Shown one piece after another: positions 1 through 9,531 of a stretch of 32,480 bases of DNA. The position numbers and the translations under genes were made by a program. Source of the stretch: Polynucleobacter sp. (lineage in GTDB: Bacteria > Pseudomonadota > Gammaproteobacteria > Burkholderiales > Burkholderiaceae); NCBI GenBank assembly GCA_008015455.1, contig SSFP01000036.1:1-32480 (forward strand). Direction: 5' to 3'. The notes beneath the pieces are model-generated. The model saw nothing but the letters and a program-made list of their open reading frames with translations. It had not been told where the DNA came from and ran no database searches. Numbering within the stretch: position 1 is the first letter of the stretch; each line of letters opens with the position of its first letter.

Positions 1-100
1 AAGCACTATCTTGATATAGACGTTCTTATATTTAGCGATATAAATAAATTAATTTAATAACTTAAATAAAGATTTAATTTCCATTGATAGGACAAACAAC

Positions 101-820
101 TTGAGAACCAAAAAATACTCCTTAGCCATCCTTTCAGCCTTTATGGCGTTATTGATCAGTTCATTAAGTTTTGCTCAAAGCACCACCGAGCAAAAAGTAA
201 GAACAGAATTACAAAAACAATTAGGTGATCGCGCCAAAGTCACAGCTGTGCGTAGTACACCGATTCAGGGTTTATATGAGGTGGCTATTGGCAACGATGT
301 TGTTTATGCAGATGCTAGTGCTCGCTACCTAGTGCAAGGTGAAGTGATTGACTTAAAAACAGGCACCAACTTAACTGAGCAACGCAGTAACGATTTGAAC
401 CGCATCAAGTGGTCTGAATTACCTTTAAATGACGCCATCAAGGTAGTACGTGGCAAAGGAACTCGACAAGTTGCTGTGTTTGCTGACCCTAATTGTGGTT
501 TTTGCAAAAAACTAGAAAAGACGTTTCAGCAGATGGATAACGTCACCATTTATACATTCTTGGTGCCTTTATTATCTACAGACTCAGCCATCAAATCAAA
601 ACAGATTTGGTGCTCTTCAGATAAAGTGAAAACTTGGAGTGCTTGGATGCTAGATGGTCAAGCACCCAGCGGGCAAGGTAACTGCGACACACCGCTTGAA
701 CGAAATACTGCGCTTGCTAGAAAGTTAGGAGTCACAGGCACACCTGCGATGTTCTTTACAGATGGCTCCCGTATTTCCGGCGCAGCACCTGCTGCCACCA
801 TTGAAAAGAAATTGAAATAA
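101..820 (+). CDS. dsbC: DsbC/DsbG-family thiol:disulfide interchange protein (periplasmic)
   Basis: Signal peptide MRTKKYSLAILSAFMALLISSLSFAQ; thioredoxin-like active site FADPNCGFCKKLEKTF (CGFC); TGTPAMFF cis-Pro segment. TTG start codon. Confidence 0.85.
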   Translation: MRTKKYSLAILSAFMALLISSLSFAQSTTEQKVRTELQKQLGDRAKVTAVRSTPIQGLYEVAIGNDVVYADASARYLVQGEVIDLKTGTNLTEQRSNDLNRIKWSELPLNDAIKVVRGKGTRQVAVFADPNCGFCKKLEKTFQQMDNVTIYTFLVPLLSTDSAIKSKQIWCSSDKVKTWSAWMLDGQAPSGQGNCDTPLERNTALARKLGVTGTPAMFFTDGSRISGAAPAATIEKKLK

Positions 821-832
821 ATATCTAAGACT

Positions 833-2614
833 ATGAATCGAATTCGTTACACCATTCTTCCTCAAGATTTGCATGGGCATCGATTTGCAGTCACTCTTGA
901 TATTCCAGCTCGCATAGTTTCTAAAGAAGGGGTTCAGGTTCAGCTACCTGCCTGGATTCCTGGCAGCTACATGGTGCGGGACTTTTCCAAACATATTGAA
1001 ACAATCAATGCAAAATCTCAGCGCCTAGAAAAGATAGATAGTCATACCTGGTTTGTTCCAGCCAGCAAACAGGATGTTCAAATTCAATATCAAGTCTATG
1101 CTTTTGATACTTCTGTGCGTGCCGCTTACCTCGATCAATATCGAGGATTTTTCAACCCCACCAGTCTTTGCCTTCAAGTTCTAGACTTTGCTGATGAAGA
1201 ACATGAATTAGTTCTTCAACCCAGCCCCCAAACACAGAGCTCTTGGAAGATTGAAACAACTCTACCTGCCAAAAAAATAGATCGTCGTGGTTTTGGTATT
1301 TACGAAGCCGATAGTTACGACACTTTGATTGATCACCCTATGGCAATGGGTGAATTCCAAACAATTTCTTGGATATCTTGCGGCACACCTCACCACATGG
1401 TGATTCAAGGAGCCATTGCCAAGGTTGATGAAGCCCAATTAGCTAAAGATTTAAAAGCTATCTGCGATGCGCATATTCAATTCTTTGAGCCTGAATCCAA
1501 GCGGGCACCATTTAAAGAATATAAATTTATTGTGAACGCAGTAGGTGATGGTTATGGTGGACTTGAGCATCGCAACAGCACAGTTTTGCTCTGCAAACGA
1601 GATGACCTACCCTACCCTTCACAAAATATTCAAAAGCATGATGCTTATGAAGACTTCTTAGGTCTTTGCAGTCATGAATACTTTCATGCATGGATGGTCA
1701 AACGCATCAAACCCAAAGCTTTTGATCCTTACACCCTTGATCAAAAAAACTATACCCGCCTATTGTGGCTCTTTGAAGGCTTCACCAGTTATTACGATGA
1801 CCTGCAACTATTTAGAAGCCAACGAATTGATTTAAACAAATATCTCAAGCGTTTAGAAAAAACTTGGAATATGGTTTTACGCAATCCAGGGCGTCATAAA
1901 CAAAGTGTTTCTGATAGCTCCTTTGACGCTTGGACAAAGTACTACCAAATGGATGAGAACACGCCTAATGCTGTGGTGAGTTACTACACGAAGGGCTCAT
2001 TGATTGCTCTAGCCTTGGATTTGCTGATCAGACAACACTCCAAAAATCGTCAATCACTAGATGATGTGATTCGACATCTTTGGCAGATGTGGCAATTAAC
2101 CCAACAAGGTATGGCTGAAAATGATTTCGATCAAGCCATTAACTTCATCATTGGTCCAAGCTTCCAAAAGATCTGGAAACAATTTAAAGCTGACTACATT
2201 GATGGCACCAACGATCTTCCGTTGTTTGATTTGTTGAATCAGGTCAATATCAAAGTTGCACAAAAAAATAAAAAAGTGACTGAAAATGCCGAATCGGCAA
2301 AACAGCTCTTAGGCATTAGAACCAGCGTTGTAAATGGCTGGGTCAAGCTCACCCATGTACTCGATGGTGGCTTAGCTCAAATAGCTGGTTTAGCGGCTGG
2401 CGACTACCTATCGAGCATTCAGGAAGAAAGAGTCACTGCTCAACGCTTAGACCAACTTTTAATATTGTTAATGCTGCAACTTAGCAATCAAGAAGATGCG
2501 ATCATTCGAGGCTTTAGGCATGAGAAAGAGTTTGCGATTCGTTTAAGTGGCAGCATGGGTAAAAGGGATTTATCAAGCTTAAGTCCTGCGCAGTACTCTT
2601 TATCGAGTCACTAA
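833..2614 (+). CDS. M61 family metallopeptidase (glycyl aminopeptidase-like) with C-terminal PDZ
   Basis: N-terminal 'VQLPAWIPGSYMVRDFSKHIE' typical of M61; zinc motif CSHEYFHAWMVKRIKP (HEXXH); 'LWLFEGFTSYYDDL'; PDZ-like C-terminal segment. Confidence 0.9.
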   Translation: MNRIRYTILPQDLHGHRFAVTLDIPARIVSKEGVQVQLPAWIPGSYMVRDFSKHIETINAKSQRLEKIDSHTWFVPASKQDVQIQYQVYAFDTSVRAAYLDQYRGFFNPTSLCLQVLDFADEEHELVLQPSPQTQSSWKIETTLPAKKIDRRGFGIYEADSYDTLIDHPMAMGEFQTISWISCGTPHHMVIQGAIAKVDEAQLAKDLKAICDAHIQFFEPESKRAPFKEYKFIVNAVGDGYGGLEHRNSTVLLCKRDDLPYPSQNIQKHDAYEDFLGLCSHEYFHAWMVKRIKPKAFDPYTLDQKNYTRLLWLFEGFTSYYDDLQLFRSQRIDLNKYLKRLEKTWNMVLRNPGRHKQSVSDSSFDAWTKYYQMDENTPNAVVSYYTKGSLIALALDLLIRQHSKNRQSLDDVIRHLWQMWQLTQQGMAENDFDQAINFIIGPSFQKIWKQFKADYIDGTNDLPLFDLLNQVNIKVAQKNKKVTENAESAKQLLGIRTSVVNGWVKLTHVLDGGLAQIAGLAAGDYLSSIQEERVTAQRLDQLLILLMLQLSNQEDAIIRGFRHEKEFAIRLSGSMGKRDLSSLSPAQYSLSSH

Positions 2615-2644
2615 GATCATTAGTATTTATCTCGACAACTTCTG

Positions 2645-3394
2645 ATGACCTCCGCTTTTTCTATTCAAGAATTGATGCCAACTGATTGGGCAGCACTCAT
2701 TGAGAATGAATTAGCCACAGGCAAATTCAAACCCTTAGAGAAAAATATTCTTACTGCCTATCAAGAGTGGGGCGAACAGATTCAGCCAGCCCCTGAAAAT
2801 GTTTTTAGGGCACTCAGAGAAACCCCCGTTGAAAAAGTTAAAGTTGTTTTATTAGGGCAAGACCCTTATCAAACTCCCGGCTTAGCGCAAGGTTTAGCTT
2901 TTTCGATACCTAAAGAAATCAAACCTGGCTGGAGAAGCTTTCCAAGCTCTCTTCGAAACATCAGTAAGGCTATTGCTCTAGATGGTTATCAAGGATTGGC
3001 TCATGGCGATTTAAGTCACTGGGCTCAACAAGGTGTTTTATTACTCAATGCCACTCTAACAGTGCAACTCGAATTAGCAGGATCACATGCTCATTTAGGT
3101 TGGCAAGAACTCACTGATTGTCTTTTATATCGCTTAGCTCTTCAAAAGCCCCAAATCATTTGGTTACTTTGGGGGTCTCACGCACAAAAGAAAAAAGTAC
3201 TCATTGAGGAAGCTGCTAAACAACTCGGTCAAGTGAGCCCTACCATTCTGACGGCATCTCATCCATCAGGCTTGAGTGTTTATAGAACTCAAGAGCCCTT
3301 CTTATTTCCGCAAGATACTGCAAGCTGCGGTCACTTCAAGAAAGTTAATCGACTTTTAAGGCAACGCTCTGAAGCTGAAATTATCTGGTCTTAA
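2645..3394 (+). CDS. ung: Uracil-DNA glycosylase, family 1 (variant motifs)
   Basis: VVLLGQDPYQTPGLAQGLAFSIP, WAQQGVLLLNATLTV, LLWGSHAQKKK and SHPSGLSVYR match the UNG family-1 layout, with substitutions. Confidence 0.9.
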   Translation: MTSAFSIQELMPTDWAALIENELATGKFKPLEKNILTAYQEWGEQIQPAPENVFRALRETPVEKVKVVLLGQDPYQTPGLAQGLAFSIPKEIKPGWRSFPSSLRNISKAIALDGYQGLAHGDLSHWAQQGVLLLNATLTVQLELAGSHAHLGWQELTDCLLYRLALQKPQIIWLLWGSHAQKKKVLIEEAAKQLGQVSPTILTASHPSGLSVYRTQEPFLFPQDTASCGHFKKVNRLLRQRSEAEIIWS

Positions 3395-3416
3395 GCGATC
3401 ACCATAAGCTCAGAGA

Positions 3417-3671
3417 TTATTTGCCCGTCAACGCTCTCCAACAAGCTACGAAGAGCATGGTGATCAAAAGTGTACTGAACCACTCAAGCATTTGCCCTGA
3501 GCGAAATAATGAGAGGGTCTGCCCGAAAAAAGACACTAAAAAGCTAATCACCACGCCAGCCAAGGCATAAACCATTAACTCTTTGAGTTTTAGTCGTTTT
3601 TTGGGGTACAGATGAGCACTCAGCATGCCCACAATGCCCCCAAATATTAAAAATGCCAGAAAACTCATCAT
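3417..3671 (-). CDS. Small integral membrane protein, unknown function
   Basis: 84 aa, about three hydrophobic segments, divergent from hemA; fills the gap between ung and hemA. Confidence 0.55.
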   Translation of the reverse strand: MMSFLAFLIFGGIVGMLSAHLYPKKRLKLKELMVYALAGVVISFLVSFFGQTLSLFRSGQMLEWFSTLLITMLFVACWRALTGK

Positions 3672-3699
3672 AACCCCATGAAAAACTTATAATTTCGGT

Positions 3700-5019
3700 A
3701 TGCAGATTTTGACACTAGGCATTAATCACCACACCGCACCGGTTTCGATGCGGGAGCAGGTCGCATTTACGCCCGAGATGATTCAACCTGCCTTGCATCA
3801 CCTCAAAGATCATTTAGCTCAAATATCCTCTACACAACTACCAGAAGCCACCATTCTATCGACATGTAATAGAACAGAGCTGTACTGTGCTGCCAATGAT
3901 AGCCAAGTCTTGGATCAAGATTCTGTCTTTAAAAAAAGTACGATTGAATGGTTAGCTAGAACTCGTGGTATTGATAGTCAAGAATTACTACCCCACGTCT
4001 ATGTCTTACCCCAATCTCAAGCAGTGAGACACGCATTTAGAGTAGCCTGTGGCTTAGACTCGATGGTGGTGGGTGAAACTCAAATTTTGGGTCAACTGAA
4101 AGATGCTGTCAGAACTGCTGATGAAGCAGGCTCTTTAGGCACTTACCTCAATCAACTCTTCCAAAAAACCTTTCAGGTCGCTAAAGAAGTTCGTGGAACA
4201 ACAGAAATTGGTAGTCATTCGATTTCTATGGCGGCAGCTGCAGTGCGCTTGTCTGAGAGAATTTTTGAAAGTGTGAGCACTCAGAAAGTACTCTTTATTG
4301 GCGCAGGTGAAATGATCAACCTATGTGCGACTCATTTCGCAGCACGTAAACCTAAGCTTGTCGCAGTGGCCAACCGCACCTTAGAGCGAGGCCAGGAACT
4401 TGCTGATCAATTAGCAGAGCAAGGACTTGCTACTGAATCACTCAGACTTTCTGATCTACCAGCGCGTTTGCACGAGTTTGATATTGTGGTTTCATGTACA
4501 GCTAGCACCCTGCCGATTTTGGGGCTAGGCATGGTTGAAAGCGCCATCAAAACTCGCAAACATCGTCCGATGGTGATGGTTGATTTAGCAGTTCCTCGAG
4601 ATATTGAAACAGAGGTGGGTCGCCTCAACGATGTGTACTTGTACACCGTTGATGATTTAGGCGAGATTGTTCAATCTGGCACAGATTCTCGTAAAGCTGC
4701 AGTCGGTCAAGCAGAAGCGATTATTGAAACTCGTGTGTCACATTTTATGCACTGGTTAGAAGGTCGTGGCACAGTACCTCTGATTCAAGATCTTCGTCAA
4801 CGTGGCGATGACCTGCGTGCTTTTGAATTAGAGCGTGCTAAGAAAATGCTCGCTAAAGGTGAAGATCCTCAAGCAGTTTTAGATGCCTTAGCCCAAGGCT
4901 TAACCAATAAATTCCTACACGGCTCACTCCACGCCTTGCAACATGCACAAGGTGAAGAACGTGAAGCCCTCATGAAAATCTTGCCCGGTTTATTCCGCGC
5001 ACATCACTCCGACAAATAG
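3700..5019 (+). CDS. hemA: Glutamyl-tRNA reductase
   Basis: [52 protein letters not shown] are diagnostic. Confidence 0.98.
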   Translation: MQILTLGINHHTAPVSMREQVAFTPEMIQPALHHLKDHLAQISSTQLPEATILSTCNRTELYCAANDSQVLDQDSVFKKSTIEWLARTRGIDSQELLPHVYVLPQSQAVRHAFRVACGLDSMVVGETQILGQLKDAVRTADEAGSLGTYLNQLFQKTFQVAKEVRGTTEIGSHSISMAAAAVRLSERIFESVSTQKVLFIGAGEMINLCATHFAARKPKLVAVANRTLERGQELADQLAEQGLATESLRLSDLPARLHEFDIVVSCTASTLPILGLGMVESAIKTRKHRPMVMVDLAVPRDIETEVGRLNDVYLYTVDDLGEIVQSGTDSRKAAVGQAEAIIETRVSHFMHWLEGRGTVPLIQDLRQRGDDLRAFELERAKKMLAKGEDPQAVLDALAQGLTNKFLHGSLHALQHAQGEEREALMKILPGLFRAHHSDK

Positions 5020-6099
5020 ATGAAACCAAGCATGAAAGCTAAGCTCGAGCAGTTAGATGCTCGACTAGCAGAACTAAATTCTTTATTGGTCCAAGAAGAA
5101 ATTACGAAGGACATGAATCAGTACCGCAAGCTCAACCGTGAGCATGCGGAGATCTCTCCTGTCGTTGAACAATTTCAACTTTATCTTCAGGCTGAAGCAG
5201 ATGAAAAAGCAGCCTTAGATATGCAAAACGATCCTGACATGAAGGATTTTGCAGAGGAAGAAATTAAAGATGCGCGCACTCGCATGGATAACATGCAAGC
5301 AGACCTTCAACGCTTATTACTTCCCAAAGATCCTAATGATGACAAGAATATCTTTCTTGAAATCAGAGCCGGTACCGGTGGTGATGAAAGCGCCCTATTT
5401 GCAGCTGATTTACTTCGTATGTATACACGCTATGCTGAGCGCCAGCGTTGGCAAGTTGAAATCGTTAGCGCCTCTGAATCCGATCTAGGCGGCTACAAAG
5501 AAGTCATTTTGCGTGTTGTTGGTCAAGGCGCCTACTCTCAACTCAAATTTGAATCTGGTGGACACCGCGTTCAACGGGTTCCTCAAACAGAGACTCAAGG
5601 ACGTATCCATACATCAGCTTGTACGGTGGCGGTGATGCCAGAAGCCGATGAAATTAGCGATATTGAAATTAATCCTGCTGATTTAAGAATTGATACTTTC
5701 AGAGCTTCTGGTGCTGGCGGTCAACACATTAACAAAACTGATTCTGCTGTGCGTATCACACATATTCCAACAGGCACTGTGGTGGAATGCCAAGATGATC
5801 GTAGCCAACACCGTAACCGCGAACAAGCGATGAAAGTGCTTGTTTCTCGAATCATGGATGCTAAGCGTCGTGCCGCCCACGATAAGGAAGCGGAAACTCG
5901 TAAGAGCTTGGTGGGGTCAGGCGATAGAAGTGACCGCATCAGAACTTATAACTTCCCACAGGGAAGAATTACTGATCATCGTATTAATATCACTCTCTAT
6001 AAGATTGATGCGATGATGGATGGTGATATCCAAGAACTACTGGGCGCTTTAGCTGCTGAACACCAAGCTGAGCTATTAGCTTCTCTAGGTGATATTTAA
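5020..6099 (+). CDS. prfA: Peptide chain release factor 1
   Basis: [26 protein letters not shown] (GGQ motif); starts directly after the hemA stop (TAGATG). Confidence 0.98.
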   Translation: MKPSMKAKLEQLDARLAELNSLLVQEEITKDMNQYRKLNREHAEISPVVEQFQLYLQAEADEKAALDMQNDPDMKDFAEEEIKDARTRMDNMQADLQRLLLPKDPNDDKNIFLEIRAGTGGDESALFAADLLRMYTRYAERQRWQVEIVSASESDLGGYKEVILRVVGQGAYSQLKFESGGHRVQRVPQTETQGRIHTSACTVAVMPEADEISDIEINPADLRIDTFRASGAGGQHINKTDSAVRITHIPTGTVVECQDDRSQHRNREQAMKVLVSRIMDAKRRAAHDKEAETRKSLVGSGDRSDRIRTYNFPQGRITDHRINITLYKIDAMMDGDIQELLGALAAEHQAELLASLGDI

Positions 6100-6169
6100 T
6101 GACATTTAAGTCACTTTTTATCTAAGTCATACTCAGACTCTCAATTTCTAAATACTTGCTCACTAAATT

Positions 6170-7018
6170 TTGGCATCTATTAAAGAACTTCTCAGTCAAA
6201 CATCACTTGAAAAAGTAGATGCTCGAATCCTCATGACGCATTTAATCAGCCAACAATTAGGCTGGAGTAAAAGTGCACTGATTAGTCGAGACCAAGAAAG
6301 TCTTTCGCCTGAATTTGTTTCGGCTTGGCAAGCATTTGAGCAGCGCCGCTTAAATGGCGAGCCAGTGGCTTATATGGTGGGTGTAAAAGGTTTTTACAAC
6401 ATAGATCTGCATGTAGCCCCTGGTGTTCTCATCCCTCGCCCTGAAACCGAGCTACTTGTTGAATGTTCCATCAAGCATTTAGAGTCTTTAAACAAAGGTC
6501 CTTTAGAAAAATCTCAAGCACTTGATCTAGGCACTGGCAGTGGCGCCATTGCACTAGCTATTGCCAAAAATACGCAAAACACCTTTGTCACTGCCATTGA
6601 CATGAGTACTGACGCCCTCAAGATTGCCCAGCATAATGCTCAGCAATTGGAACTAAGTGATCGAGTCTCATTTTTACAGGGTAGCTGGTTTGAACCACTC
6701 AAGGAAGATGATCGCTTTGATCTGATTGCGAGCAACCCGCCTTATATTCGTCATGAAGACCCGCATCTCACTGAAGGTGATCTGCGATTTGAACCTATCG
6801 ATGCGCTAACAGATCACCATGACGGTTTAAATCCTTATCGCACCATCTTTAAAGAGAGTCCCTCCTTCCTAAAACCGGGCGGGCTATTGATTGTTGAACA
6901 TGGTTACGATCAATCTGAAGTACTTAGCCAGTTACTCAAAAATGCTGGTTTTATAGATATTCAAATCCATTTTGACTTAGCGGGTATTGCCCGAGCGCTT
7001 AGCGCCAAGCTTGGCTAA
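6170..7018 (+). CDS. prmC: Peptide chain release factor N5-glutamine methyltransferase
   Basis: IPRPETELLVE, LDLGTGSGAIALAIAK, IASNPPYI; follows prfA. TTG start. Confidence 0.96.
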   Translation: MASIKELLSQTSLEKVDARILMTHLISQQLGWSKSALISRDQESLSPEFVSAWQAFEQRRLNGEPVAYMVGVKGFYNIDLHVAPGVLIPRPETELLVECSIKHLESLNKGPLEKSQALDLGTGSGAIALAIAKNTQNTFVTAIDMSTDALKIAQHNAQQLELSDRVSFLQGSWFEPLKEDDRFDLIASNPPYIRHEDPHLTEGDLRFEPIDALTDHHDGLNPYRTIFKESPSFLKPGGLLIVEHGYDQSEVLSQLLKNAGFIDIQIHFDLAGIARALSAKLG

Positions 7019-7046
7019 AATAAGGTCTCATCTTTAAGGAAGCATC

Positions 7047-7355
7047 ATGGACATTCAAGCACAAATCAAAGAAATCGTTACAAGCCATCCAGTTGTTCTG
7101 TTTATGAAGGGATCTGCTAAGTTTCCACAATGCGGCTTCTCTGGAAGAGCGATACAAATTCTGCAAGCTTGTGGTGTGACTGACCCCTACACCGTTAACG
7201 TCCTAGAAGATGAAGGTATTCGCCAAGGAATCAAGGATTTCTCTAATTGGCCAACGATTCCTCAGCTTTACATTAAAGGTGAATTTATTGGTGGCTCAGA
7301 CATCATGACTGAAATGTACCAAAGCGGTGAATTACAACAAGCACTTAAAGCTTAA
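7047..7355 (+). CDS. grxD: Monothiol glutaredoxin, Grx4 family
   Basis: VVLFMKGSAKFPQCGFSGRAIQIL (CGFS) and WPTIPQLYIKGEFIGGSDI. Confidence 0.97.
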   Translation: MDIQAQIKEIVTSHPVVLFMKGSAKFPQCGFSGRAIQILQACGVTDPYTVNVLEDEGIRQGIKDFSNWPTIPQLYIKGEFIGGSDIMTEMYQSGELQQALKA

Positions 7356-7419
7356 GATTTATTCTTAAAAAGTCGATGCTGGCTCATCCAAAGAGCTAGC
7401 ATTGGTTTAGCATAGCGGT

Positions 7420-8616
7420 ATGGATACTTCTATCGCTTTTCTACTATTAGCTGTTTTTTGCCTCATTGCCCTTGCCAGTCTGTTTTATGCCTGGAATCAA
7501 GCTCAAGCGCGTATTCGTGCCGAATCAGAATTAGATGCCGAACGACGTTTAAGTGCTGAGAAATTAGCCAACATTCAGCAGTCAGCTCAAGAAGCTAAAA
7601 CAGCGCTATCTGATCAATTTAAGAATCTAGCCAATGAAATCTTAGAAGAAAAATCTAAGCGTTTCGCTGAGCAAAATCAACAAAATCTAGACACCCTTCT
7701 TAAGCCTTTACAAGAAAAGCTCACTGACTTCAGAAAACAAGTGGATGACACTTATCAATCAGAGGCTAGAGAACGCTTTGCACTCAAGCAAGAGGTTGAG
7801 AAATTAGCAAACCTCAATGTTCGCATGACAGATGAAACACGCGCATTAACCAATGCACTCAAAGGTGAATCTAAAACTCAAGGCGACTGGGGTGAATTAG
7901 TTCTAGAAACCATCCTAGAAAACTCAGGTTTGCGCAAAGGTGAAGAGTACATCGTACAAGATAGTCATACCGTTGCAGATGGCTCACGCTTGCAACCTGA
8001 CGTGGTGATTCGCTTACCTGAAGCTAAACATCTGGTGATTGACAGTAAAGTGTCCATCACTGCATATACACGCTATATGCAAGCAGAGGATGACTCCACT
8101 AAAACTTCAGAACTTAATAGCCATGTACTATCGATTAAGCAACATATCCAGGGTCTTTCTGCCAAAAACTATCAAGATCTCTATGGTTTAGGCTCCATTG
8201 ATTTTGTTTTAATGTTTATTCCTGTTGAGCCCGCTTTCTTAGCCGCCATGCGTCATGCCCCTGAAATCTATCAAGAGGCTCTTAAGAAAAATATCGTGAT
8301 GGTATGCCCAAGCACACTGCTAGCAACAGTTAGAACAGTGGCTCATTTATGGCGCCAAGAACACCAAAACCGCAATGCTCAAGAAATTGCTCGTCAATGC
8401 GCGATGCTTTATGACAAGTTTGTTGGTTTTGTTGAGGATCTTGATAAAGTCGGGCAACGTTTGGAGCAAGCGCAATCAAGCTACAGTGATGCAGTTGGTA
8501 AATTAAAAACTGGACGTGGAAATTTAATTAGAACTGCTGAGAATGTTAAAAAGCTAGGCGTTAAGCCGAACAAGTCATTACCAAGCAAACTCACAGATGT
8601 GGCTGACGACGATTGA
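7420..8616 (+). CDS. rmuC: DNA recombination protein RmuC
   Basis: N-terminal TM helix, coiled coil, then GDWGELVLETILENSGLRKGEEY, PDVVIRLPEAKHLVIDSKVS and FIPVEPAFLAA. Confidence 0.96.
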   Translation: MDTSIAFLLLAVFCLIALASLFYAWNQAQARIRAESELDAERRLSAEKLANIQQSAQEAKTALSDQFKNLANEILEEKSKRFAEQNQQNLDTLLKPLQEKLTDFRKQVDDTYQSEARERFALKQEVEKLANLNVRMTDETRALTNALKGESKTQGDWGELVLETILENSGLRKGEEYIVQDSHTVADGSRLQPDVVIRLPEAKHLVIDSKVSITAYTRYMQAEDDSTKTSELNSHVLSIKQHIQGLSAKNYQDLYGLGSIDFVLMFIPVEPAFLAAMRHAPEIYQEALKKNIVMVCPSTLLATVRTVAHLWRQEHQNRNAQEIARQCAMLYDKFVGFVEDLDKVGQRLEQAQSSYSDAVGKLKTGRGNLIRTAENVKKLGVKPNKSLPSKLTDVADDD

Positions 8617-8664
8617 TCGTAATTCCATTTGAAGCAAATGGACTTTCTCTCAAGAAAAAATATG

Positions 8665-8752
8665 TATACTACTAATTACTACTCCTCCCTAACCAGGTCA
8701 TTAACTTGACTCCGGTCTGGGACGAAAAAGCCGCTCTAGGGCGGTTTTTTCA
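8665..8752 (+). ncRNA. Candidate small intergenic RNA ending in a Rho-independent terminator
   Basis: -10-like TATACT at 8665-8670; CU-rich ACTACTCCTCCCT; hairpin CCAG-GTCA-(TTAACT)-TGAC-(TCCGGT)-CTGG at 8693-8720; terminator AAAAAG-CCGCT-CTAG-GGCGG-TTTTTT at 8725-8750. The -35 is weak or absent. Confidence 0.35.
8725..8750 (+). terminator. Rho-independent terminator
   Basis: aaaaagCCGCTctagGGCGGtttttt stem-loop with T-tract. Confidence 0.7.
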
Positions 8753-8780
8753 TTTCTATACGCGATTCTTTTGGTTAACA

Positions 8781-9423
8781 ATGGAAGATAAATCAAAACT
8801 TTTGAGAACCGCAATATATATTGATGACTACAACCTCTACTATGGTCGCCTTCGCGAAACTCAATTTAGTTAAATTTTTTACAGCTCCCGCTCTGCCCAA
8901 ATTTTCCAGGCATGGAGAAGAGTCAATGCGGGCTCAAAATGACTACCATCGAGCACTTGAAGCCAAATATCCAGACCAATTTGAGAAGATACTAGGTTCG
9001 CACGTTTATGAAAAAGATGGCACTAAAATGCCTTTATACGTTGAAGGTAATTATTTTGATAAAAAAAATACGGTTAGGGTATGGCGTCTTGTTGAAAAGA
9101 AAACCGACGTGAATCTAGCTTTGGCAATGTATCGCGATGCCAATAAGTGTGTTGTAGACCAAGTTGTTTTAATTTCAAACGATACCGACACCGAACCAGT
9201 GATTAGAGCGCTCAAAGAAGACTTTCCCATTTTAAGAATTGGAATAATTACACCAAGAGCGCCTAAAATTAGTGAGAAGAAGGTGCGCCCTGCGAGCACT
9301 AGTCTGATAAACCTTGCCCACTGGTCAAGGTCTTACATAAACGATGAAGAGTTGTTGTTTGCTCAACTTCCCGATCAAGTACCCACCAAAAAGAAACCTG
9401 CTAAAAAGCCAACTCATTGGTAA
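8781..9423 (+). pseudogene. NYN (PIN-like RNase) domain protein, disrupted by frameshift and internal deletion
   Basis: Frame of 8781: MEDKSKLLRTAIYIDDYNLYYGRLRETQFS* (stop 8871-8873) is the NYN N-terminus. The rest (LNLVKFFTAPALPKF...EKKTDVNLALAMYRDA...LISNDTDTEPVIRAL...AHWSRSYI) lies in the frame of the called ORF 8821-9423. Confidence 0.75.
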
Positions 9424-9442
9424 AGTATTAAATGGGAGCCAT

Positions 9443-9480
9443 AAAAAAACCCGCAATCATTTGCATGTTGCGGGTTTTTT
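9443..9480. terminator. Bidirectional Rho-independent terminator (NYN gene + / phasin -)
   Basis: aaaaaAACCCGCAA-tcatttgcatg-TTGCGGGTTtttt; A/T tracts on both sides, between convergent genes. Confidence 0.85.
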
Positions 9481-9531
9481 GTTTTATCAGCTTAACTAAT
9501 CAAGCTGATGATGTTTAGATCGTTGATCTAA

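Noticed and set aside
9051-9299. 82-aa minus-strand ORF in the NYN region
   Set aside because: Antisense to recognisable NYN sequence; hydrophobic reading is a by-product of the opposite strand.
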